Of a stretch of DNA of 58,632 nt, positions 1-9,234 are shown in pieces. Both the position numbers and the translations under genes were made by a program. The stretch is from an uncultured Granulosicoccaceae bacterium (lineage in GTDB: Bacteria > Pseudomonadota > Gammaproteobacteria > Granulosicoccales > Granulosicoccaceae). A model generated the notes under the pieces. The model searched no databases and had not been told where the DNA came from. It worked only from the letters and a program-made list of their open reading frames with translations. The first letter of the stretch is position 1; each line of letters begins with the position of its first letter. The stretch covers positions 1 through 58,632 of the forward strand of contig CALIHW010000054.1 of the NCBI GenBank assembly GCA_938020525.1, read 5' to 3'.

Positions 1-129
1 TTTAATGGACGAGTTCAGTCGATCAAAGCATCTGCACGAGGATTTAGAGACTTTGCAAACTATAGAATCCGTATTCTTTTCTACTGCGGAAAACTGGATA
101 TGAGGCCTGCATTTACCCACAATAATTGA
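1..129 (+). CDS. ISL3-family transposase, C-terminal end (partial)
   Basis: The first 42 codons of the window form an open frame that runs in from the left edge and stops at TGA 127-129. The peptide contains IKASARGFRDFANYRIRI followed by LFYCGKLDM. This is the pattern at the C-terminal end of ISL3-type DDE transposases (Q-x-IK-x-x-ARGF-x-x-F-x-NYR-x-RI). The rest of the gene and the left end of the element lie outside the window. Whether the element is intact cannot be told. Family assignment is from memory of the motif. Confidence 0.6.
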   Translation, partial: FNGRVQSIKASARGFRDFANYRIRILFYCGKLDMRPAFTHNN

Positions 130-137
130 CGAAGAGC

Positions 138-303
138 CCCCATAGGGAGAGTGACTTGGTTTTGGGTACGTGGCTTAAAATATAGTCGAACAGGATTTCA
201 AAAATGCTTTGACGACACCCTCCCATCGAGAGAGTGACTTGGCTTAGGGTGCGTGTATTAAAATAAAGTCGAACAGGATTTCAAAAAATGCTTTGACGAC
301 ACT
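138..303. repeat. Two-copy ~83 bp tandem repeat (locus A)
   Basis: Two head-to-tail copies with a period of 83 bp. The conserved GAGTGACTTGG begins at 149 and again at 232, and each copy ends in AATGCTTTGACGACAC. A closely related pair lies at 45565-45740. The first copy in each locus reads GGGTACGTG and the second GGGTGCGTG. Each unit opens with CCCAT(A/C)GGGAGAG-like sequence that can fold back on itself. It starts 8 bp behind the ISL3 transposase stop. Confidence 0.85.
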
Positions 304-322
304 CTCCTCAGGAGTATCTGCA

Positions 323-646
323 ATGATTTCACAAACAGCGCGTGTTGATACCAAACCACTTTCTCAAATTCTCTCGGCTTTTCGCGGGCCTGGCTTTTTA
401 CGTGTCTCTCGGCAGGTCAGGTGTCTTTTGCACAACTAAGGATCAGAGTGTCTTGCCTGTCATGCGGTTCTGCCGGCAACCCTTGAAAACCTGATTCCAG
501 AAGAGCCTTCAATGGATCTTGTAGCTGCTAATGAGTGTGACTATTCATCTGCAGAAATTTTTTATAGTTATAGTCAGTATCTTGTAGAGTCGATTCTGTT
601 CAGGGCGGGTGCAGGTATTAATAAAACCTTTTGTCGGCTGGACTAA
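323..646 (+). pseudogene. Possible decayed ORF with one in-frame stop
   Basis: AGGAG (310-314) precedes ATG 323. The frame runs 38 codons to TAA 437-439, then stays open in the same frame for another 68 codons to TAA 644-646. Downstream of the internal stop the peptide contains ECLACHAVLP, a CxxCH pattern as in c-type heme sites, and then an ordinary-looking acidic stretch. It may be a small gene with a nonsense mutation, or the 38-codon ORF alone may be real. No family was recognised and coding potential is uncertain. Confidence 0.25.
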
Positions 647-701
647 AGAACAGCTTTTCTGTGAATAGTCACTTGGTCGATAGCGGGTTTACGTAGTACG
701 G

Positions 702-772
702 ACACCATTCCGTCCGGATTACGATTGGATGGTGTGCACAAAGCGCGGATCGGGTAGCTAATTCAGCTACCC
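702..772 (+). promoter_or_regulatory. Two leader hairpins upstream of the ABC exporter operon
   Basis: ACACCAT (702-708) can pair with ATGGTGT (729-735). GGGTAGCT (752-759) can pair with AGCTACCC (765-772) and is followed by TTTGCTTAT. The second hairpin ends 30 bp before the ATG at 803. It could be a weak terminator of upstream transcription or a leader structure of the operon. No recognised riboswitch pattern is present. The remaining 647-801 sequence holds no gene that I can support. Confidence 0.35.
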
Positions 773-802
773 TTTGCTTATGTAATGTGGTCTCCTAGGT
801 AA

Positions 803-1492
803 ATGATCGATCTTGCCGATATCTCCAAGTCCTACCTGATGGGGCAACACAGCGTGCATGCGTTGTCTGATGTCAGTCTTAATATCGGACAGGGCGAGTT
901 TGTGGCTATTCAGGGATCGTCAGGATCAGGTAAATCAACACTTCTCAATATTCTCGGTATTCTTGATACGCCGGATAGCGGTGCCTATACCCTCGACGGT
1001 CATGTTATAGAAAACCTGTCAACCAGCGATGCTGCACGTTATCGCAACCGGTTTATCGGTTTTGTATTTCAGTCGTTTAATCTGATCCATCACAAGAGCG
1101 CGCTCGAGAACGTAGCACTACCGCTTTATTATCAGAAAGTCGCTCGCAAAAAACGTAGTCGTATCGCGATGGAATACCTGGATAGGGTAGGCCTCGCAGA
1201 CAGAGCTGATCATAAACCGGCAGAGTTATCGGGCGGACAATCACAGCGTGTTGCAATAGCTCGAGCATTGATCACCGAGCCTGCATTGCTACTGGCTGAT
1301 GAGCCGACTGGTGCACTGGATACACAGACCTCTGAACAGATTATGCAAATCTTTAGAGATGTGAATGATCAGGGTATGACAGTGGTATTGGTAACGCATG
1401 AGCCGGATATCGCGGCTCAGGCACGTCGTTCCATTGTTTTACGCGATGGCGATATTGTGAGTGATCTGTTAAACGGGTCATCACTGTTATGA
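803..1492 (+). CDS. ABC transporter ATP-binding protein, MacB/LolD type
   Basis: A 229-residue nucleotide-binding subunit that hydrolyses ATP on the cytoplasmic face to drive a MacB/FtsX-type exporter. Walker A GSSGSGKST lies at 38-46, the Q-loop Gln at 90, signature LSGGQ at 142-146, Walker B ALLLADE at 161-167 and the H-loop His at 199. Length is normal for stand-alone LolD/MacB-like ATPases. Its last codons overlap the next gene by 4 bp (ATGA), so it is translationally coupled to two permeases and an adaptor, forming one tripartite export system. The Shine-Dalgarno sequence is weak. The substrate is unknown; macrolides, peptides or lipoproteins are all possible for the family. Confidence 0.93.
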   Translation: MIDLADISKSYLMGQHSVHALSDVSLNIGQGEFVAIQGSSGSGKSTLLNILGILDTPDSGAYTLDGHVIENLSTSDAARYRNRFIGFVFQSFNLIHHKSALENVALPLYYQKVARKKRSRIAMEYLDRVGLADRADHKPAELSGGQSQRVAIARALITEPALLLADEPTGALDTQTSEQIMQIFRDVNDQGMTVVLVTHEPDIAAQARRSIVLRDGDIVSDLLNGSSLL

Positions 1493-2721
1493 TTGACCCC
1501 CTAATCGAAGTCGCAGATTCGCTGCGTACCCACAAAGTGAGAACCGCACTGGCCGTGCTGACAGTGGCATGGGGAATTTTCATGCTGGTGTTGTTGCTTG
1601 GTGCCGGGCGAGGCATTCAAAACGGTGTCGAGTTGCAGTTTAAGGATGATGCAGTTAACAGCATCAGGATCTATCAGGGCAAGACGACCATCGCTTATAA
1701 CGGTTTGCCACGAGGTCGTTCAATAAGCTACAACAATGAAGACTATCGTCAAGTACGCGCCAAAGTCGGGCACGTCGATAAGCTCACGGCACGATACTAC
1801 GTTGGAGATAATCTGGTGAGTTATGGCGGTCAGCAGGCGGCATTCGATATTCGCGGAGTGCATCCTGATCATCTATATCTTGAAAAAACCGTGATCACTG
1901 CAGGCCGTTACATCAATGAACTTGATTTGCTTGAACGCCGAAAAGTGTGTGTCATTGGTGTGCAGGTTGTAGCGCGTTTGTTTGAAGAAGGTGAAGAGGA
2001 CGGGCCTGTTGGTAAGCTTTTAGAAGTTGGCGGTACTGTCTGTCAGGTGGTTGGGGTGTTTACTGATGTAGGCTCGCGGCGCGAAGAAGAAGCGGTGTAT
2101 CTGCCTGTGACAACTGCACAATTGTTATTCGGCGGATCAGATCGATTACATCAGTTGATGTATACCGTCGGTGAGGCAAGTTATCAGGAAAGTAAAGATA
2201 GTGAGCAGCAGGTCAGGACGTTGCTTGCCAATATTCACAACTTCTCACCAGAAGATGAGCGCGCAGCGAGAATTTACAACAATCTGGATGAATATAAAAA
2301 AATCACCGACTTGTTCTATTGGGTGCGTGTAATTGTAGCGGTAGTAGGGGTGGGAACCGTCTTGACCGGAATACTGGCGGTGAGCAATATCATGGTGATT
2401 TCAGTGTCTGAGCGCAGACGTGAAATTGGTATTCGTAAAGCTATTGGTGCCACGCCTGGTTCGATCACACGTTTGATTGTACTGGAGTCTGTCATATTGA
2501 CTACGGTTGCCGGCTATATTGGTTTACTTGCAAGCCTCGGTTTGTTGGAGTTGCTCAAAGCGACAGTGCCTGAGAATGAGTATATGTACCAGCCGGATGT
2601 CAATACTTTTGTTGTAGTTGCTGTGACGGTGCTGGTTATAGTGTCCGGTACTCTGGCGGGATATCTTCCGGCACGACGCGCAGCGGTGATTGATCCGGTG
2701 GAGGCTTTGCAACCCACATGA
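1489..2721 (+). CDS. ABC exporter permease, MacB/FtsX type (first copy)
   Basis: A 410-residue inner-membrane subunit. An N-terminal membrane segment at about 18-42 is followed by a periplasmic MacB_PCD-like domain (about 45-260). A C-terminal FtsX domain carries three membrane segments (about 280-305, 330-355, 370-395). The motif SERRREIGIRKAIGATPGSI after the first C-terminal helix is typical of the family. It starts inside the end of the ATPase gene and overlaps the next permease by 4 bp. MacB normally carries ATPase and permease in one chain; here they are separate and the permease is present twice, which suggests a heterodimer. Confidence 0.9.
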   Translation: MIDPLIEVADSLRTHKVRTALAVLTVAWGIFMLVLLLGAGRGIQNGVELQFKDDAVNSIRIYQGKTTIAYNGLPRGRSISYNNEDYRQVRAKVGHVDKLTARYYVGDNLVSYGGQQAAFDIRGVHPDHLYLEKTVITAGRYINELDLLERRKVCVIGVQVVARLFEEGEEDGPVGKLLEVGGTVCQVVGVFTDVGSRREEEAVYLPVTTAQLLFGGSDRLHQLMYTVGEASYQESKDSEQQVRTLLANIHNFSPEDERAARIYNNLDEYKKITDLFYWVRVIVAVVGVGTVLTGILAVSNIMVISVSERRREIGIRKAIGATPGSITRLIVLESVILTTVAGYIGLLASLGLLELLKATVPENEYMYQPDVNTFVVVAVTVLVIVSGTLAGYLPARRAAVIDPVEALQPT

Positions 2722-3989
2722 TGGACCGTGAATTATGGAGTGAGATCTGGCAGGTCTTAAAGAGCAACAGATTGCGAACCCTGCTAACCGCGTCGGGTAT
2801 ATTCTGGGGTGTGTTTATACTGATCGTGATGCTTGGTTTTGGCAACGGTATCCAGTCAGGTGTTAATAAGAGTATGGCGGGCTATGCCACCAATGCACTT
2901 TACCTGTGGGGTCAGGCAACTTCCAAACCGTGGCAGGGATTGCCTCCTGGTCGGTCAGTGCGGTTAAATAGTGATGACACGATGGCATTGCAGGCCCGAG
3001 TGGATGGCATTGCTACATTGGCACCACGTGTAAGGCTGGCAAGGTATCGAGGTCGCAGCGATGTCGTCAGTGGCAGCAAAGTAACCGATGCAGAAATTTC
3101 CGGAGACGTTCCTTCGTTTCGCCATGTGTTGCCAATGACATTCAAGTTTGGTCGGTTTATTAACCCGATAGATATTGAATCAAAGCGCAAAGTTGCCGTG
3201 ATCGGTGAGCGCATTCATCGTGATCTGTTCGGTGAAGATGTTGATCCACTTGGCAAGCAGATACAAATAAGACAAATCAGCTTTACAGTTGTTGGTGTGT
3301 TTAAACCCAGACGTTATGGCAGCAATCGTGAGCGTATGGGAAGTCTTGTCATAACGCCTTTGACTACCTTTCAACAGGTTTTTAACTATGGTCAGGAAAT
3401 CGGGTTCTACGCGATGATTCCGGAGCCAGGACTACGCAGTGAAGCAGTGGGAGAAGAAATGCAACAAGTGCTGATGCAACGGCACCGGGTTGATCCGGCT
3501 GACCACAGGGCGTTTGGTAATTGGAATTCTGAAACTGAATTTCTGCGAATTGAAAGATTGTTTATTGGAATCAGAGCATTTATCTGGACAGTTGGGCTGG
3601 CGACTTTGCTTGCCGGTGTGTTGGGCGTAAGTAATATCATGATGATAGCAATCAGAGAGAGGCGCCGGGAGTTCGGTATTCGGAAGTCTATCGGTGCGAC
3701 TCCACGATCAGTACTGACAATGATACTTGCAGAGACCGCAACTCTTGTTGGTGTTTCTGGTGTATTGGGTTTGATTGCCGGACTGCTTGCGCTGTTTGTG
3801 GTTGACCTGATCACTCGTCCGATCACCAAAAGTGTAGATGCTGAAGTATTATTTGATACGCCAACAATAGATTTGAAGATTGCAATAGCAGCAATTCTTG
3901 CTTTGGGTGTTGCCTCCTTACTTGCGACTTTAATTCCTGCCCATCATGCAATGAAAATTGATCCTGTTGAGGCACTACGTGCGGAATAA
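2718..3989 (+). CDS. ABC exporter permease, MacB/FtsX type (second copy)
   Basis: A 423-residue paralogue of the preceding permease with the same layout: N-terminal membrane helix (about 19-42), periplasmic domain, three C-terminal helices, and the family motif RERRREFGIRKSIGATPRSV. The two permeases are clearly diverged rather than a recent duplication. Its start overlaps the upstream stop (ATGATG) and the adaptor gene begins 2 bp after its stop. Together with the ATPase dimer, two different permeases would make a heteromeric membrane complex. Substrate unknown. Confidence 0.9.
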   Translation: MMDRELWSEIWQVLKSNRLRTLLTASGIFWGVFILIVMLGFGNGIQSGVNKSMAGYATNALYLWGQATSKPWQGLPPGRSVRLNSDDTMALQARVDGIATLAPRVRLARYRGRSDVVSGSKVTDAEISGDVPSFRHVLPMTFKFGRFINPIDIESKRKVAVIGERIHRDLFGEDVDPLGKQIQIRQISFTVVGVFKPRRYGSNRERMGSLVITPLTTFQQVFNYGQEIGFYAMIPEPGLRSEAVGEEMQQVLMQRHRVDPADHRAFGNWNSETEFLRIERLFIGIRAFIWTVGLATLLAGVLGVSNIMMIAIRERRREFGIRKSIGATPRSVLTMILAETATLVGVSGVLGLIAGLLALFVVDLITRPITKSVDAEVLFDTPTIDLKIAIAAILALGVASLLATLIPAHHAMKIDPVEALRAE

Positions 3990-3991
3990 CT

Positions 3992-5080
3992 ATGTTTAAG
4001 ATGTTGATCAGAGTTGTATTAGTATTTTTAGTGCTTGCCCTGCTTGGTGGCGGCTTGTATTTTCTGGTCAAGCGCAACGAACAGCCGACTGAAGTTTATG
4101 AAATCAGAAAAGTAACCATTGATACTATTGTTAAAAGAGCAGTTGCAACGGGTTCAATAGAACCAAGAAAAGAAGTCACCATAAAATCGCGCGTATCAGG
4201 TGTTGTTGAAACACTGTTTCTCGAGCCGGGAGGTACGGTTGAGAAAGATGCGCTAATTGCGAAAATAAAAATCGTACCAGATGCTGTCACGTTAAACACA
4301 GCACAGGCGCGAGTAGAAACAGCTCGTATCAGCGCATCCAATGCTCGCCGTGAGCGTGACAGACGCAAAAATCTTCTGGATCAACAGCTGATCTCCAAAG
4401 ACGAGTATGCAAAGTACCAATACGACTACGAGATACAGCGTGAGGAAGAGCAGAGCGCCAGAAGTAATCTGCAACTAATTCGTGAAGGCGGCAGTGGTGA
4501 AGCAGGAACAGTATCGAGTGAAATCCGCTCGACGGTGAGCGGCACCATATTAGAGATTCCGGTAAAAGAAGGTGAGACGATTACTGAGACTAACAACTTC
4601 AATGAAGGTACAACAATCGCAGCGGTAGCAGATATGACGGATATGATCTTTACCGGTACGGTTGATGAATCTGAAGTTGGCCGTATTGGTGAAGGCATGG
4701 CGCTGGAAATAAGTATAGGTGCTATTGAGGGTCAAACCTATGATGGAACACTGGAGTTTATCTCGCCCAAGGGTATAAGAAACGAAGGTACTGTGCAGTT
4801 TCAAATACGCGCAGCTATCCAACAGAGCTCGCAACGGCAGGACTCACAACAGGAGGTAAGGGCCGGTTATAGCGCTAACGCAGATATTGTTCTTGACCGC
4901 CGTGATGATGTGCTAACACTCGATGAAGGTGCTTTGATTTTTGAGAACGATGAAACCTTCGTTCTGTTGCAGGTTAATGATAGCTTTGAGCGCCGCCAGG
5001 TAACCACTGGTCTATCCGATGGATTAAAAATCGAAATCGTTGACGGGTTGGAAGACGGTGCGGTGGTCAGAGTGCCGTAA
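3992..5080 (+). CDS. Periplasmic adaptor (HlyD/MacA-like membrane fusion protein)
   Basis: A 362-residue membrane fusion protein. The hydrophobic segment at about 4-26 anchors it in the inner membrane. Two lipoyl half-domains (about 55-95 and 165-205) flank a helical hairpin rich in Arg, Glu and Ala (about 98-160), followed by beta-barrel sequence. The adaptor would link the two permeases to an outer-membrane channel; no TolC-like gene is seen nearby. It is the fourth and last gene of the operon, which is followed by 272 bp of non-coding DNA. A substrate-specific name such as MacA cannot be justified. Confidence 0.88.
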   Translation: MFKMLIRVVLVFLVLALLGGGLYFLVKRNEQPTEVYEIRKVTIDTIVKRAVATGSIEPRKEVTIKSRVSGVVETLFLEPGGTVEKDALIAKIKIVPDAVTLNTAQARVETARISASNARRERDRRKNLLDQQLISKDEYAKYQYDYEIQREEEQSARSNLQLIREGGSGEAGTVSSEIRSTVSGTILEIPVKEGETITETNNFNEGTTIAAVADMTDMIFTGTVDESEVGRIGEGMALEISIGAIEGQTYDGTLEFISPKGIRNEGTVQFQIRAAIQQSSQRQDSQQEVRAGYSANADIVLDRRDDVLTLDEGALIFENDETFVLLQVNDSFERRQVTTGLSDGLKIEIVDGLEDGAVVRVP

Positions 5081-5352
5081 TAGCTTGGAGGCTGAATCCT
5101 GTACTTTGGAGTTTCCGGTTTTAGAGTACCTGTGAGCAGCGGTGTACACTGGCATTCTGCAATTGCAGGTTTTGGCCGAAGAGCTCGATCGGTAATTTTA
5201 TGGCTAATTTGTGCGCCAGTTGTGCACGAGTATGCAGGAAATCTTATTAATCTTATATAAATCAAAGATATAAGAGAGTTTGTAACTTGATCAGTAGGGC
5301 TTCAAAATAGTACGGCTGTTTTTAACCAACACTTTTATTCTGGAGGGCATTT

Positions 5353-6354
5353 ATGCTTAATAAGTTTACCAAACCACTGGTACTGGCAACCGCGACATTC
5401 GCTGCTGCGACCATCGGCTCTGTTGCATCTGCGCAAGACGACTACATTCTAAATACGGCTTCAACCGGCGGTACGTATCATCCGGTAGGTACTGCGATTG
5501 CGACTCTTTCCAAAATCAAGCTTCTGCCAAAGGAAAAGTTCAGTCTTACCGCCGTGAACTCTGCGGGATCCGGTGCAAATGTTCAGGCACTGGCTGCTGA
5601 TACTGCACAGTTCGCGATTCTGCAGGGATTGTTCGGTTCTTATGCTGCGACCGGTACGGGCCCTGTTTCTGAGAAGCAGGAAAACCTTCGTTCTATAACA
5701 ATGCTATGGCAAAACGTAGAGCACTTTATTCTTTCTAACGATCATGTCAAAAGTGGCACTGTATCTGACTTCGATGCGGTTAAAGGCGAGACAGTTGTAA
5801 TGGGTAAAGAGAACTCAGGCACATTGGGTTCTAATGATGTACTAATGAGTGGCATGGGTCTTGGGCTGGACGAATTTACCATGATTCATGCAGGCTATGG
5901 ACCGTCAGCAGATGCGATGGCAAACGGGCAGGCAGTGGGTGGCGGCTTTCCTGCAGGTCCACCAGCTGGTGCGATTACCAAGCTAATGTCTTCTAACGGA
6001 GATAAGTTCACAATTTTGAATGTTACTGAAGAAGAGCATGCAAAGATGGATGGTGGACGTAACCTCTGGGTTCCTTACACAATTGCTGCGGGTACCTATC
6101 CCGGTCAGGATAATGATATCCAGACAATCGCTCAGCCTAACTTCCTTGCGGTTAATGCCGCTGTTGATGAGCAGCATGTGTATTTGTTGACCAAAGCGCT
6201 GTATGAAAACCTGCCGTTTCTACAGGCGATTCATAAAGCGACTAACGCTATGGATGTGAATAATGCAATGGCGGGTCTACCGGTACCTCTGCACCCGGGT
6301 GCAAAGAAGTACTACGAAGAAGTTGGTCTGGAAGTACCTGATCATTTGAAGTAA
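5353..6354 (+). CDS. TAXI-family TRAP transporter solute-binding protein
   Basis: A 333-residue periplasmic receptor. The signal peptide runs about 1-27 with cleavage after SVASA. The mature N-terminus carries the TAXI hallmark LNTASTGGTYHPVG and the later AQFAILQG and PSADAMANG segments. It captures an organic anion and delivers it to the fused permease encoded next. The start is well supported by TGGAGGG upstream of ATG. A hairpin at 6371-6401 separates it from the permease gene and could keep receptor mRNA more abundant than permease mRNA. TAXI ligands reported in the literature include glutamate-like compounds; this ligand cannot be read from sequence. Confidence 0.9.
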   Translation: MLNKFTKPLVLATATFAAATIGSVASAQDDYILNTASTGGTYHPVGTAIATLSKIKLLPKEKFSLTAVNSAGSGANVQALAADTAQFAILQGLFGSYAATGTGPVSEKQENLRSITMLWQNVEHFILSNDHVKSGTVSDFDAVKGETVVMGKENSGTLGSNDVLMSGMGLGLDEFTMIHAGYGPSADAMANGQAVGGGFPAGPPAGAITKLMSSNGDKFTILNVTEEEHAKMDGGRNLWVPYTIAAGTYPGQDNDIQTIAQPNFLAVNAAVDEQHVYLLTKALYENLPFLQAIHKATNAMDVNNAMAGLPVPLHPGAKKYYEEVGLEVPDHLK

Positions 6355-6370
6355 AGCAGTGTTGACCGAA

Positions 6371-6401
6371 CCGGGCACGTGCCTTAACAGCAAGTGCCCG
6401 G
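6371..6401 (+). terminator. Intra-operon hairpin between TAXI receptor and permease
   Basis: CCGGGCAC (6371-6378) pairs perfectly with GTGCCCGG (6394-6401) around a 15-nt loop and is followed by TTTCTATTTAT. It sits 17 bp after the receptor stop codon. A partial terminator or 3'-end stabiliser here would give the usual excess of receptor over permease. The longest open frame of the permease would begin at GTG 6394 inside this arm, which argues for the later ATG start. Confidence 0.65.
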
Positions 6402-6444
6402 TTTCTATTTATATTCCGCGTGTACAACACAACCGACTGCACCT

Positions 6445-8625
6445 ATGGCTGATACACCCTCTCAAGCTGCTCATGACAGTGAAAGCCTTCCCTTCAAGGA
6501 GCGTCTGTCGGATCTGAATTACGCATTTGGCCACGCCTGGTATTACAAACTCATTTTTATATTCATATGCGGCTTTGGCATTTGGCATGTGTTGACCAAT
6601 CTTTATCTGCAGGAGCCCGGGCGCTGGCAGAACTGCATTCACTTTGCGGGCTTTGGGTTTCTTGCCGCAATCACAACCATTAAAACAGATGAGAATGGTC
6701 ACCCGAAAAACCTCTGGCCGAACCTGATTTTCGCCGGATTGATCGCCATCAGCGCGCTGTGGATAGCATATGCGGAAAATGGTATCTACGAACGCACGCT
6801 TGCTAAAACCGGGCAAAGCTGGCAGTTCACACCGTTTGACTGGATAGCGGGTATTATCGTTATTGTTGGCGCAATCGAACTAACACGGCGACTGACTGGC
6901 TGGATTATTCCAATACTGGTTATTCTTTCTCTGTCCTATATTTTATTTATTGGTGAAATGCTGCCCGGCGCATTTCGGGCTGCGAGTTTACCGCTTGATG
7001 ATGTGTTGTTTCGTTCTCTTTATAACGATGAGGGCATGTTTGGCATTATCACTACCATCTCTTCTGCCAACATCACGCTCTTTATGATATTCGGTGCGTT
7101 CCTCGTGGTGTCCGGTGCCTCTGACTTTGTTATCGAAATGTCCAAAGGTATTGCGGGCAGGTTGCGAGGAGGGGCTGCTTTTGTGGCAGTGATGTCTTCA
7201 GCCTTAACCGGTACGATCTCAGGCTCGGCAGTCGCCAATACTGCATCCACTGGTGTGATTACTATTCCGTTGATGAAATCCAATGGATTCCGCGCCAAGT
7301 TTGCAGCTGGTGTTGAGGCGTCTGCCTCTACCGGCGGGCAATTAATGCCACCGATTATGGGGGCCGGTGCCTTTGTAATGGCAAGTTATACTGGCATTGA
7401 GTACGGAAGAATCGTGCTGGTTTCTATTGTTCCCGCTGTTTTATATTTTCTTTCGGTGGCCTTTATTATTCGCATAGAGGCGATGAAGCACGATATTGGC
7501 ATCGAAAAGCCGGACGCCGTAGATAGATCTAAGCTGGTTGGTGGAGCGCTGAATTTTCTCCTGCCATTAGCGATCATGACTTACATGCTGATGTCAGGCC
7601 GCACGCCGAGTTATGCTGCCTGTTTTGCCATAGCCAGTCTGATTATGATCAGCTGGATTACACCCAATAAGATGGGGCCAAAGAATATAGCGCGTGCCCT
7701 TGCACTAGGTGTGAATACGTCCATTATGACAGCGGTACTGTTGGTTGCTGTAGGCTTAATTAACAATGCAGTGACTACTTCCGGTCTCGCCAATACGTTT
7801 GCGTTGATGATTGCACAATGGTCGCAGGGTTCGTTATTGATTGCGCTTGCACTAATTACTATTGCGTCTCTGATTCTGGGTATGGGGCTGCCGGTTACTG
7901 CAGCTTACATCGTACTGTCTATTTTATCGGCACCGGCACTGGCTGGTATGTTGGCGGATGGCGTCATCGTGCAGCAGTTAGTCAGTGGTATTGCCGATCC
8001 GATTGCCGCGGCAACTTTTGCGCTGGTTGACTCACCGTTGGTAGCCAAAGTGGCTACCGGGATGACACTTGCTGAAGCGCAGATGTTAATGTCATCTATC
8101 CCGTTTGAGCTGGCCGTGGTGCTCCGGCCGTCGCTGGTAGATGTAGAGGCAATGACAACCTTCCTGCTAACAGCTCACCTTATTGTTTTCTGGTTGAGCC
8201 AGGACAGCAATGTGACTCCGCCGGTTTGCCTGGCTGCATTCACTGCTGCCGGTATTGCAAAGTCCCCACCCATGGCGACTGGTGTTGAAGCATGGAAAAT
8301 AGCCAAAGGACTTTATATTGTACCTTTGATATTCGCCTACACTCCGCTGATCGGTGGTGATTTTGCAACTGTCGCCCGCATCGGAATTTTCAGTTTGTTT
8401 GGTATTTATGCGTTCAATGCGTTGTTGCAAAGGTATAGCGAAGGTCCACTGCGCTGGTGGATGTATCCGCTTTTGATTGCTGGAGGTGCCGCTGCGTTCT
8501 ACCCGCTGCATTGGGTTAGTAATATCTTGGGCGCCTTGGTCGTATTTGCTGTTATTCGGCTAAGTGTTCAGTTTGCGAAGCAAGCTGACGGGGATAGGCT
8601 GATGGGGACAAGCTCGCAAGGATAG
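6445..8625 (+). CDS. TRAP transporter fused permease (TAXI type)
   Basis: A 726-residue integral membrane protein combining the small (DctQ-like, about 30-170) and large (DctM-like, about 190-620) TRAP subunits, plus extra C-terminal helices. It uses an ion gradient to import the ligand bound by the upstream TAXI receptor. The motifs GTISGSAVANTASTGVITIP and ASASTGGQLMPPIMGAGAF are typical of the fused family. I chose ATG 6445, because the longer frame from GTG 6394 begins inside a hairpin arm; neither start has a convincing Shine-Dalgarno sequence. Cotranscribed with the receptor. Confidence 0.92.
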   Translation: MADTPSQAAHDSESLPFKERLSDLNYAFGHAWYYKLIFIFICGFGIWHVLTNLYLQEPGRWQNCIHFAGFGFLAAITTIKTDENGHPKNLWPNLIFAGLIAISALWIAYAENGIYERTLAKTGQSWQFTPFDWIAGIIVIVGAIELTRRLTGWIIPILVILSLSYILFIGEMLPGAFRAASLPLDDVLFRSLYNDEGMFGIITTISSANITLFMIFGAFLVVSGASDFVIEMSKGIAGRLRGGAAFVAVMSSALTGTISGSAVANTASTGVITIPLMKSNGFRAKFAAGVEASASTGGQLMPPIMGAGAFVMASYTGIEYGRIVLVSIVPAVLYFLSVAFIIRIEAMKHDIGIEKPDAVDRSKLVGGALNFLLPLAIMTYMLMSGRTPSYAACFAIASLIMISWITPNKMGPKNIARALALGVNTSIMTAVLLVAVGLINNAVTTSGLANTFALMIAQWSQGSLLIALALITIASLILGMGLPVTAAYIVLSILSAPALAGMLADGVIVQQLVSGIADPIAAATFALVDSPLVAKVATGMTLAEAQMLMSSIPFELAVVLRPSLVDVEAMTTFLLTAHLIVFWLSQDSNVTPPVCLAAFTAAGIAKSPPMATGVEAWKIAKGLYIVPLIFAYTPLIGGDFATVARIGIFSLFGIYAFNALLQRYSEGPLRWWMYPLLIAGGAAAFYPLHWVSNILGALVVFAVIRLSVQFAKQADGDRLMGTSSQG

Positions 8626-9234
8626 CGATCGGGTACTGTTCATCGCGGGATGAGGCGTGCTTCTCTGCAGCCAATGCTCATACGTTATCTGCTGATGCGT
8701 CAGAGACATTTTTAGCACCTATCTACTGCTGGTTCAGAGACCAATGTACTGATGGCAGACTATTGGGTGCCGCATTGTGGTTCTCCTGCCAACATGACTG
8801 ATGATGAGAACGGGTCTGTTACATTGCATCCGGATCAGAGCGGATCAGAGAATCCGGACTTCGACTTCGAGGCTGGCACCCGTTATCTGGAAGTGACTAT
8901 TACTCGTAACTAAACTGCGTAAAGCGACTTTATGTTCCGGGGTTTTAATTCCTGGGTATTATCCAGCCTGAGCCAGGTATAAACGGTCCGTATCAAGTAA
9001 GAAATTCGGGCACTTGTGTTGAATCTGGTTGTCAAAGGTATCGCGTAACAGTTCCGTTACAGCGTTGCATTCGAACTTGTACACATACTCCCAGTAGAGT
9101 CTGCACACTCCAGTTTGTGATTTGATTTTTATAATCTGGCTCGAATTGTTTATTTAGCAGGGTTTATCGAGTAGGTGTGAGTCGAGCGCATTATAGGTTT
9201 TATACTAAACGCATGATTCTCAAGGAGACCTCTC
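8626..9234. other. 609 bp gap, mostly non-coding
   Basis: The only gene-like signal is the short frame at 8752-8913, listed separately. A perfect 10 bp direct repeat CGGATCAGAG occurs at 8831-8840 and 8841-8850. TATACT at 9201-9206 could be a -10 box for the downstream hydrolase gene but lacks a clear -35 partner. Confidence 0.4.
8752..8913 (+). pseudogene. Possible C-terminal remnant of an exported protein
   Basis: A 53-codon frame that looks coding at the protein level: MADYWVPHCG near the start, acidic centre, and a clean end YLEVTITRN. It has no Shine-Dalgarno sequence. The frame stays open upstream only to TAG 8713-8715. A second upstream frame (about 8660-8790) also looks gene-like, as if a frameshift had occurred. 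It could be the tail of a degraded gene or a chance ORF. No family recognised. Confidence 0.25.

Noticed and set aside
138-303. CRISPR array
   Set aside because: Direct repeats exist but they are contiguous with no unique spacers and there are only two copies.
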